Below, piece after piece: positions 1 through 5,126 of a stretch of 5,181 bases of DNA. The stretch covers positions 1 to 5,181 of the forward strand of contig QNAY01000126.1 in assembly GCA_003645605.1 (NCBI GenBank). Direction: 5' to 3'. Each line of letters opens with the position of its first letter. Positions within the stretch are counted from its first letter, which is position 1. Under the pieces are notes generated by a model, which worked only from the letters and a program-made list of their open reading frames with translations, ran no database searches and was not told the DNA's origin. The position numbers and the translations under genes were made by a program. This DNA is from Thermodesulfobacteriota bacterium. GTDB taxonomy: Bacteria; Desulfobacterota; Dissulfuribacteria; Dissulfuribacterales; UBA3076.

Positions 1-418
1 AAAGCTCTTCGTCCAGGGGATTGACGGTTTTTGTATTGTCTGATGTTAAGGGGACCGAGTCGTAAAGAAAAAGGATACTATTTGATACCCCCCTGAGATA
101 GGGCTGGGTACCCCATTCCCTGGGCGACATATAAAATCCCGGCAGCATGGACAGCGCCTCTCCAAGGGTTCGGACCCCATTACGCTCAAGGTCTTCCTTT
201 GTGATTACCTGGGCCACTGCAGGCGCCTGTTCCGCAGGCTCTGCCCTCCTTGATGCAATAGTAAGTACTGACAGGTCTTCGCCTACAAAGAGAAGAGATG
301 TATCTATAGCCCGGGCGATTTGAGCGCCGGCCAAAAGGAACGACAGTGTGGCGATGATCTGTATCAGAAATGTGGGCATATTTAGATGTTTGAAAGAGAT
401 CCGGCTGTTGGTTATCAA
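1..418 (-). CDS. TonB-dependent outer-membrane receptor, N-terminal part (signal peptide and plug domain); truncated by the window edge
   Basis: The visible 139 codons encode a signal peptide, then a TonB-box-like segment (SVLTIASRR, residues 50-58), then a plug domain. Plug hallmarks are VITKEDLERNG (71-81), TLGEALSMLPGF (84-95), YLRG (107-110) and a YDSVPL turn (119-124). The beta-barrel lies beyond the left edge. Family role: TonB/ExbB-energised import of siderophores, cobalamin, metal chelates or similar across the outer membrane; the substrate here is unknown. I choose a TTG start at 418-416. It sits 7 bases after a GGAGG, overlaps the regulator's TGA stop as TTGA, and gives a basic n-region (NSRISFKH), a hydrophobic core (residues 15-32) and an ARA cleavage site near residue 37. 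The alternative ATG at 379-377 has no good ribosome site and starts the leader with no basic residue. Family certain, start likely, ligand unknown. Confidence 0.93.
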   Translation of the reverse strand, partial: MITNSRISFKHLNMPTFLIQIIATLSFLLAGAQIARAIDTSLLFVGEDLSVLTIASRRAEPAEQAPAVAQVITKEDLERNGVRTLGEALSMLPGFYMSPREWGTQPYLRGVSNSILFLYDSVPLTSDNTKTVNPLDEEL

Positions 419-1773
419 CTGTGTGCCTCCAGTTGCTTTACCCTGGTCCTGAGCTTTGAGCGGGTGAGGCCTAATATTCTTGCTGCAGCACTTTGGTTGT
501 TACCAGTCCTTTCCAGGGCCTGACGTATAAGATCACGTTCCAATGTTTCCAGGGCCAGCCCGCCTGATGGAAGGTTCCAGGCTTCAACAGTTCCGGTCCG
601 TACCTTGTTGGTTCTCAAAAAAGACAAGTGTTCCGTAGTTACAGGTTCTTCTCCGGCCAGGATAACGGCCCTCTCCACGGCGTTTGCCAGCTCCCTTACA
701 TTTCCAGGCCAGGTGTGATCCATTAGAATCCTTTTAGCTCCCTGGGTAAGGAGAGGTTTTTCTGAAGGCCGTTCCCGGAATTTCCGCATGAAATGCTCTG
801 CCAATGGTACTATGGCCTCTATTCTCTCCCTTAATGGAAGGATCTGTAGTGGGAAAACATCAATCCTATAAAAGAGATCCGACCTGAATTTCCCCTGTTT
901 CACCAGGGAATCAAGGTCCTGATTTGTAGCACAAACTACTCTAACATCCACTTCAATCGGCTCATTCCCACCAACTCGCTGGACGATCTTTTCCTGAAGG
1001 GCCCTTAGGAGCTTTGCTTGGGCCTCTAAGGGAAGATCACCTATCTCATCCAGAAAAAGGGTCCCGCCACTTGCATACTCGAAAAATCCCTGTTTGCGTC
1101 TGTCCGCCCCGGTAAAGGCCCCTCTTTCATGGCCGAACAAAATGCTTTCTACCAGGCTTGCTGTTATTGCCGCACAGTTGACTGTTACGAAACGTCTTTG
1201 GGCCCTAGGGCTGTTTTGGTGGATAAATTTTGCTACTATCTCTTTGCCTGTACCGGATTCGCCTGTAATCAGGACCGTTGTATCTGCCTTTGCAGCCACT
1301 TTTTGGGCCGCCTCCAAAAGATGCATCATAGCTTGAGACACACATACCAGGTCGGCATCTTCTATAGATCTATTCAGTTCCTCCTTGAGTTCTCTGTTCT
1401 CCGTCAGGATTTTTGATATACCCAGAGCCTTCTCCACAGTCAGTATTATGTGTGACTCCTCGAATGGTTTGGTAATGTAATCCACAGCCCCTTTTTTCAT
1501 AGCCTTAACAGCGGAGTCAACAGTAGCGTATGCAGTGATGATGATGACCGGACAAGGGACTTCCATTGTCTGAATATGGTCGAGCAGGGTGAACCCATCC
1601 ATTCTTGGCATACGTATGTCTGAAATAACAAGATCGTAGGCTTTTTCCCGAAGCATAGCCAGGGCTGATTCACCGTCTTGAGCTTCTTCCACGTTGTGTT
1701 CCTCAAGGCTCAGCATAATCTTCAGGATGTGTCGCATCTTAGGTTCATCATCAACTATCAATATAAAAGCCAT
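415..1773 (-). CDS. Sigma-54-dependent response regulator, NtrC type (receiver, AAA+, Fis-type HTH)
   Basis: With the ATG at 1773 the protein is 452 residues, normal for an NtrC-class activator. The receiver (about 1-120) has the acidic pair D8/D9, phospho-acceptor D52 in SDIRMP, T80 and K102. The AAA+ domain (about 140-385) has Walker A GESGTGKE (171-178), the sigma-54-contacting loop GAFTGA (218-223), Walker B TLFLDE (238-243), arginine-finger region FRSDLFYR (296-303) and WPGNVREL (355-362). The C-terminus (about 408-450) is a Fis-type helix-turn-helix around NNQSAAARILGLTRSKLR. All catalytic motifs are intact. By family knowledge, phosphorylation drives oligomerisation and ATP-dependent opening of sigma-54 RNA polymerase at enhancer-linked promoters. 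It lies 42 bases after the kinase gene, its probable cognate partner. An in-frame TTG at 1803 or GTG at 1800 would add about ten residues. I prefer the ATG because receivers usually begin as MAFILIVDDE does and an AAGGG precedes it. Confidence 0.96.
   Translation of the reverse strand: MAFILIVDDEPKMRHILKIMLSLEEHNVEEAQDGESALAMLREKAYDLVISDIRMPRMDGFTLLDHIQTMEVPCPVIIITAYATVDSAVKAMKKGAVDYITKPFEESHIILTVEKALGISKILTENRELKEELNRSIEDADLVCVSQAMMHLLEAAQKVAAKADTTVLITGESGTGKEIVAKFIHQNSPRAQRRFVTVNCAAITASLVESILFGHERGAFTGADRRKQGFFEYASGGTLFLDEIGDLPLEAQAKLLRALQEKIVQRVGGNEPIEVDVRVVCATNQDLDSLVKQGKFRSDLFYRIDVFPLQILPLRERIEAIVPLAEHFMRKFRERPSEKPLLTQGAKRILMDHTWPGNVRELANAVERAVILAGEEPVTTEHLSFLRTNKVRTGTVEAWNLPSGGLALETLERDLIRQALERTGNNQSAAARILGLTRSKLRTRVKQLEAHS
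426..430 (-). promoter_or_regulatory. Ribosome binding site for the TonB receptor (decides a TTG start)
   Basis: The minus strand reads GGAGG here, inside the last codons of the response regulator gene. It is 7 bases before the TTG at 418-416, which is ideal spacing. The ATG at 379-377 would be about 46 bases away and could not use this site. The site therefore supports the TTG start and translational coupling to the regulator gene. Confidence 0.75.
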
Positions 1774-1777
1774 AATT

Positions 1778-1782
1778 CCCTT
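1778..1782 (-). promoter_or_regulatory. Ribosome binding site for the response regulator
   Basis: AAGGG on the minus strand, four bases before the ATG at 1773-1771. The spacing is a little short but usable. A stronger GAAGGAG at 1795-1789 is 15 bases from that ATG, too far for ordinary use, and lies downstream of the alternative TTG and GTG starts at 1803 and 1800, so it cannot serve them. This favours the ATG start. Confidence 0.5.
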
Positions 1783-1794
1783 AGCGTCTCCTTC

Positions 1795-1813
1795 AATCAC
1801 CAAATCACCAAAT
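1795..1813 (-). repeat. Short tandem repeat, 8-base unit, about 2.4 copies, in the kinase-regulator spacer
   Basis: On the minus strand ATTTGGTG is repeated head to tail between the kinase stop (TAG, 1818-1816) and the regulator start (ATG, 1773). The repeat is exact over 19 bases. Each unit junction creates GGTGAT, which is complementary to the ATCACC of the usual 16S rRNA 3' tail. The repeat might therefore help ribosome loading, but it is short enough to be chance duplication. Confidence 0.6.
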
Positions 1814-1815
1814 AC

Positions 1816-3198
1816 CTACGCTTTTTTACATTCAAGTCGTATTTCAAAGATCGTCCCCTTGGGCTGATTCTCTGTAAAATTCATTTCACCTCGATGTATC
1901 TCGATGACTCTGGCAGCATATGCCAGCCCCAGACCTGTGCCTTGAGCCTTAGTAGTAAAAAAAGGTTCAAGTGCCTTGTCTCGCGTTTCCTGATCCATTC
2001 CCTTCCCGGTATCTGCTATCTGAGCAATCCAATTCCCATGAGACAAGCTGCTTTTTACCAATACATGCCCGTCAGTGTCATTTGCTTCGCAGGCATTTTT
2101 GATAATATTGAACAGGGCTTGAGAAAGCATGTTTGGATCTGCTCGTGACAAGCATTTTTCTTCGGAAATATCAGTGTCAATAACAATACCTTTTTCTTCC
2201 CATTCCAGCTTCAGCCGTTGTATCAAGTCTTTCATCAAAACATTTAATTCAACTTTTTCGAATATGGGTTTTCGAGGCCTGGAAAAGTCTAGAAAATCAT
2301 GGATGAGCCGATTTAGCCTTTTTATTTCTTCGTCCACATATTCAATCATGGTGGATTTAGTCACATTATCAACATCCTGTTTTTTGAATATGTCTAGGGC
2401 TCCCTTAATGATTCCCAGAGGGTTTTTGACCTCGTGAGCCACTGTAAGGGCAAAGTGGCCTACCTCGGCCAGGGCCTTTTGCTGAATCATCTCCTGGTAT
2501 GTTTCTTCAAGGCTCTTGCGACTCTCGGCCAGAGAAACCAGCATGTGGTTAAATGCCTCAGCAAGTTCGTTGGTCTCCGGCAGTGAGCCTGGTTCAACAC
2601 AGGCGTTTAAATCCCCTTTTGCTACTATCCTTGAAGCCTTAACAAGTTCTTTCAAGGGCGCCACCAGTGAACGGCTAAAGAAGAAAAAGGCCAATAGCCC
2701 AACGGCTGCCAAACCAAGAATAGCCACAGCGTATCTTGTCCTGAGTTTGGCCAGCAGCTCGTCGATTCCTGAGGTAGTGTAAACTACGTGCACTTTACCG
2801 AGTATTTGATTTTGTACTGATGAGCCCCAAAAGGCCTGGTTTTCTTCCTGTTGTCTAAGCTTGATTTCGGCAATAGCCTCTTTTAAGTGAGTGTGAGGAT
2901 CGGATTCCACTTTTACCAGGATTTCACCTTTTGCATTTTCTACGAGGACTTGAACGACGTCTTTTTCTGAGAGGAGGTTGTTTGCCAGACGCTCAAGCAT
3001 CTTTTGATCACCTATGAGCATGCCCAATTCAGAGTTAAGGGCTAAATATCTGGCCAGAAAAGCCATCCGGTCTTCAAATCGAATACGCAAAAAAGTTTCA
3101 CCCAGGTGGGCCCCAACCAGGCCAAGGGTAATTGTTGTAGCGCCAAGTAAGAGCAACACCCCTAGTAACAACCTCTGCTGAAAGGTTAAGGCCCTCAT
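1816..3198 (-). CDS. Membrane sensor histidine kinase (periplasmic sensor, HAMP, HisKA, HATPase_c)
   Basis: The protein is 460 residues. A short basic N-terminus is followed by TM1 (about 9-31), an extracytoplasmic sensor region (about 32-154), TM2 (about 156-175), HAMP (about 176-229), a coiled-coil-like linker, and a HisKA dimerisation domain with phospho-acceptor His255 in AHEVKNP. The ATPase domain has N-box NIIKNACEA (364-372), G1 DTGKG (396-400), F-box EPFFTTK (411-417) and G2 GTGLGLA (420-426). All catalytic boxes are intact, so it should be active. The sensor contains a run of the type LIGDQKMLERLANNLL then DVVQVLVENAKGEIL (about 61-94), resembling PAS-fold CHASE-like periplasmic sensors; this assignment is tentative. 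It begins in a four-base ATGA overlap with the binding-protein gene and is followed 42 bases later by the sigma-54 regulator, its likely phosphotransfer partner. Ligand unknown. Confidence 0.96.
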   Translation of the reverse strand: MRALTFQQRLLLGVLLLLGATTITLGLVGAHLGETFLRIRFEDRMAFLARYLALNSELGMLIGDQKMLERLANNLLSEKDVVQVLVENAKGEILVKVESDPHTHLKEAIAEIKLRQQEENQAFWGSSVQNQILGKVHVVYTTSGIDELLAKLRTRYAVAILGLAAVGLLAFFFFSRSLVAPLKELVKASRIVAKGDLNACVEPGSLPETNELAEAFNHMLVSLAESRKSLEETYQEMIQQKALAEVGHFALTVAHEVKNPLGIIKGALDIFKKQDVDNVTKSTMIEYVDEEIKRLNRLIHDFLDFSRPRKPIFEKVELNVLMKDLIQRLKLEWEEKGIVIDTDISEEKCLSRADPNMLSQALFNIIKNACEANDTDGHVLVKSSLSHGNWIAQIADTGKGMDQETRDKALEPFFTTKAQGTGLGLAYAARVIEIHRGEMNFTENQPKGTIFEIRLECKKA

Positions 3199-4106
3199 GG
3201 CATTTCTCCTTCAGACCTAGATGCCCTATATTCAGTAATTGTCTTCCATGCTTTTTCATTCCATTCTACCTCAAAGGGAGGAGATGCAAGCCCGCACTGA
3301 GAACCGGACAGGCTATCTTTTGCCAGCTCGGCGCCTAAAATCCCGACTCTTTCATAATCTATGTTAAAGGCCAGAACCGCCCCTATTTCTATGAAGAAGT
3401 GGTTATAGCCTACAACCGCAATTCCATGGAGCATAGCGTCTTTAACCAGATGTGATAGTAATGCCATTGAAATTACAGTAGAATCAGGAATGAACAACAA
3501 AGTGTCAATATTCTGATATGCTGAGGAAAGGACCTTTGTAATCTCATGTCTCTTGTGAACCGGTAAAGGTATGACACTGATCCCAAGATCAACGCCTTCT
3601 TTTTGCGCTTGTGCGATCCACTCCCTGTTTTCCATGGGATTGTAAAGGATTCCAACTTTTTTTCTTTCCCCAAGCCGCTGTTTTATCAGGTATATCTGAT
3701 CCTTAATGGGTATCCTCATATCCACTCCGCATGGTTCGGGGTCTGCCAATAGTTTTTGCGGATCAAGGACCATTAGGGCAATTTTTTTATCGTCAGGATC
3801 TAACGTTGACCAAACAAGGATAGATGCTTCCGGCCCTATGGCTATCAGCAGGTCATTGTCTTTCCGGCTTAAATGATGATGTATAAGTTCCGGATTTGCA
3901 TTCATGTAGTATATTGTTAAGGGTTGTCTGAAGCTGGAACGTAGTCCCTCAAGGGCCATTACATAAGGTCTGATCTGGGAAGAAACTATTACTGTTATAT
4001 CTGCGTTGTTCTCCTTTGCGTGGAGCGGACTCAGGAATACTGACCACAAGAGAAATGCCAGGATAGTCCCTTTAATTTTTTTGGGAACTATGGCGTTTTT
4101 TTTCAT
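3195..4106 (-). CDS. Periplasmic ABC_sub_bind-family (COG2984-like) binding protein, orphan; possible sensory partner of the kinase
   Basis: The protein is 303 residues. A Sec signal peptide has a basic start (MKKNAIVPKKIK), a hydrophobic core (about 13-27) and probable cleavage after LHA (residue 30). There is no lipobox cysteine, so it should be soluble in the periplasm. The periplasmic-binding-protein fold is supported by DLLIAIGPEAS (85-95), IKQRLGERKKVGILYNP (141-157), DTLLFIPDSTV (201-211) and a C-terminal GAVLAFNIDYERVGILGAELAKD stretch (242-264, given here only as a position guide), typical of ABC_sub_bind (PF04392). No ABC permease or ATPase gene lies next to it. Instead it overlaps the methyltransferase stop and the kinase start by four bases each. 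I infer a ligand-presenting role for the kinase, as known for other kinases that work with binding proteins, but a substrate-capture role for a distant transporter is equally open. C126 and C271 are the only cysteines in the mature protein and could form a disulfide. No clear ribosome site precedes the ATG, so translation probably relies on coupling. Confidence 0.85.
   Translation of the reverse strand: MKKNAIVPKKIKGTILAFLLWSVFLSPLHAKENNADITVIVSSQIRPYVMALEGLRSSFRQPLTIYYMNANPELIHHHLSRKDNDLLIAIGPEASILVWSTLDPDDKKIALMVLDPQKLLADPEPCGVDMRIPIKDQIYLIKQRLGERKKVGILYNPMENREWIAQAQKEGVDLGISVIPLPVHKRHEITKVLSSAYQNIDTLLFIPDSTVISMALLSHLVKDAMLHGIAVVGYNHFFIEIGAVLAFNIDYERVGILGAELAKDSLSGSQCGLASPPFEVEWNEKAWKTITEYRASRSEGEMP
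3206..3211 (-). promoter_or_regulatory. Ribosome binding site for the histidine kinase
   Basis: AAGGAG on the minus strand, 7 bases before the ATG at 3198-3196 and inside the end of the binding-protein gene. It confirms the kinase start. Together with the ATGA overlap, it points to coupled translation of the binding protein and the kinase. Confidence 0.8.
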
Positions 4107-4864
4107 TGCTTAAAATGTTTCTTGTTCTTAATTGTCCAGAGGATCTGTTGACAGAATCCCCTGATCATTTTTGTTTCCCTGGCTCTGAGTTCCTGTCTTC
4201 CCAAGAGTCGTCTCGCATTATCTGTCCAGTATTCCGGATTTTGAGGGTTAGTCAATTCAACAGCCATAAATGCTTTTTTCAAATGTTTATACATACCCTC
4301 AAGCTCCCTTGTGGTGGCGAGTTTTGGGTGGACCTTTTTCTCATAACCTTTGGCTATGAATAGTTCATAGCATAATATCATAACACTTTGGGCCAAATTA
4401 ATAGATGAAAAAGCTGTCGTAGATATGTTAACAAGAGACTGACACATTCGTAAGTGGAAATTTGTTAGTCCACATTTTTCTGAGCCAAACAGGAGGGCAA
4501 TACGATTTTTGGGACCCAGGTCAATCAGTTTTTCTGCTATCTCCCGTGGAGTATGAGTAGGTAAGCGTTGCCGGCCGGTCCGGGCCGTCGTACCCGCGAC
4601 ATGCTGGAATGGGCCTAGGGCTTCCTCAAGATCGTCAAAAAGGAGCATTGTTTCTATTAGGTCTGCCGCCTCATGTGTGGCCATCTTAAGCATCTTTTCC
4701 ATGTCAAACCGATATGGGCGGACAACGATTAACTGAGGGACACCCATATTGCGGCAGCATCGGGCGGCAGCCCCAATATTTTCCGGATAGCGGGGTTCGT
4801 GAAGGATCACGCAGAAGTTATCTAACTCGTGCCTGAACGGAAACCCCAAATTTTGTTTTCTCAA
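4103..4864 (-). CDS. trmJ: tRNA (cytidine/uridine-32-2'-O)-methyltransferase, TrmJ type (SPOUT/TrmH superfamily)
   Basis: The protein is 253 residues, close to the roughly 246 of Escherichia coli TrmJ. All three SPOUT motifs are visible: motif 1 EPRYPENIGAAAR (23-35) with the family's catalytic-type Arg35, motif 2 LLFGSEKCGLTN (124-135), and motif 3 SSINLAQSVMILCYE (153-167), which forms the knotted S-adenosylmethionine site. VAGTTARTGRQRLP (89-102) and the C-terminal LEGMYKHLKKA...RRLLGRQEL...IRGFCQQI tail match the TrmJ subgroup rather than TrmL or TrmH. Family role: 2'-O-methylation of residue 32 in the tRNA anticodon loop, in the cytoplasm. Motif 2 has Ser-Glu-Lys where E. coli has Arg-Glu-Arg. 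The start is TTG at 4864. There is no in-frame ATG upstream before a stop and no strong ribosome site; an internal GTG near residue 19 is an alternative. It is the first gene of the apparent operon and its TGA overlaps the next ATG. Confidence 0.88.
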   Translation of the reverse strand: MRKQNLGFPFRHELDNFCVILHEPRYPENIGAAARCCRNMGVPQLIVVRPYRFDMEKMLKMATHEAADLIETMLLFDDLEEALGPFQHVAGTTARTGRQRLPTHTPREIAEKLIDLGPKNRIALLFGSEKCGLTNFHLRMCQSLVNISTTAFSSINLAQSVMILCYELFIAKGYEKKVHPKLATTRELEGMYKHLKKAFMAVELTNPQNPEYWTDNARRLLGRQELRARETKMIRGFCQQILWTIKNKKHFKQ

Positions 4865-4887
4865 TTTAGGTCGGGAACCATTAACAT
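4861..4887 (-). CDS. Possible leader mini-ORF (8 residues) coupled to the methyltransferase start
   Basis: An ATG at 4887-4885 opens a frame reading MLMVPDLN, then TGA at 4863-4861. The stop overlaps the methyltransferase TTG (4864-4862) as TTGA, the same four-base geometry as other junctions in this operon. An AAGGA lies about 12 bases before the ATG, longer than ideal. The peptide has no run of one amino acid that would suggest attenuation. It could deliver ribosomes to a TTG that lacks its own ribosome site, or it could be chance. Confidence 0.25.
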   Translation of the reverse strand: MLMVPDLN

Positions 4888-4893
4888 GTTAAT
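4880..4893. promoter_or_regulatory. 14-bp perfect palindrome, candidate operator in the operon leader
   Basis: The sequence ATTAACATGTTAAT is its own reverse complement over all 14 bases and stops matching at the next pair outward. It lies 15 to 28 bases before the TTG start of the methyltransferase gene, overlapping the possible mini-ORF start and adjoining the -10-like TAATAT. Its size and symmetry suit a dimeric helix-turn-helix repressor, but no regulator can be named. AT-rich DNA gives palindromes by chance more readily than average sequence does. Confidence 0.4.
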
Positions 4894-4903
4894 ATTATTT
4901 CCT

Positions 4904-4924
4904 TTTTTAATTCAAAATTAAAAA
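4904..4924. repeat. AT-only inverted repeat, 9-bp arms with a 3-base centre
   Basis: Arms TTTTTAATT (4904-4912) and AATTAAAAA (4916-4924) are exact reverse complements around CAA. An RNA hairpin made only of A-U pairs would be weak and there is no GC stem, so it is a poor intrinsic terminator. It may instead be promoter-upstream (UP-like) or bent DNA, or a second protein-binding dyad ahead of the operon. Confidence 0.45.
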
Positions 4925-5097
4925 TTGTGTTTGTACGGACTTTTCGTTTAGACACTATGTAACCATCACTGAAAAGGGAAAATCATTCGCTGACATAGCT
5001 CCAAACCGCCTGTTTGCAACGTCCTTTGACAGTTATATATCTGGATATTTCATATAAGGTAACCGTTCACGCTAATGTGTCATGATTCGCGGTGCCA

Positions 5098-5126
5098 TGT
5101 CATTTCGACTAAAGAGAGAAATCTTT
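5098..5126. repeat. Segment resembling a dispersed intergenic repeat (GTCATTTCGA...GAGAAATCTT type)
   Basis: The plus strand reads GTCATTTCGACT then AAAGAGAGAAATC, with ATTTC and GAAAT as small inverted arms. From memory, this resembles the GTCATTTCGA-(n)-GAGAAATCT sequences scattered between genes in many bacterial genomes. Only one copy is present in this window, so its repeat nature cannot be shown here. Confidence 0.35.

Noticed and set aside
412..431. GGCAC followed by TTGA before the TonB receptor as a -24/-12 promoter
   Set aside because: The spacing is one base short and the -12 GC is GA. The GGAGG in this stretch is better explained as the receptor's ribosome site.
1678..2148. A 156-codon open frame on the plus strand
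   Set aside because: It lies antisense across the start of the regulator gene and the end of the kinase gene. Its translation has no recognisable domain, and the opposite strand encodes clear catalytic motifs.
4106..4363. An 85-codon plus-strand frame opposite trmJ
   Set aside because: A shadow of the methyltransferase C-terminal coding sequence, which matches the TrmJ family on the other strand.
5013..5034. TGTCAAAGGACGTTGCA on the minus strand as a sigma-54 promoter
   Set aside because: The TTGCA is good, but no GG lies at the required distance upstream; the aligned bases are TC.
5026..5058. Plus-strand promoter-like TTGACA (5026-5031) with TATAAG (5053-5058)
   Set aside because: The spacer is 21 bases, too long for sigma-70, and no plus-strand gene is visible downstream in the window.
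5080..5097. A TGGCAC on the minus strand (complement of 5092-5097) as a sigma-54 -24 element
   Set aside because: The position where the -12 TTGC should fall reads ATCA, lacking the essential GC, so it is not a credible sigma-54 promoter for this operon.
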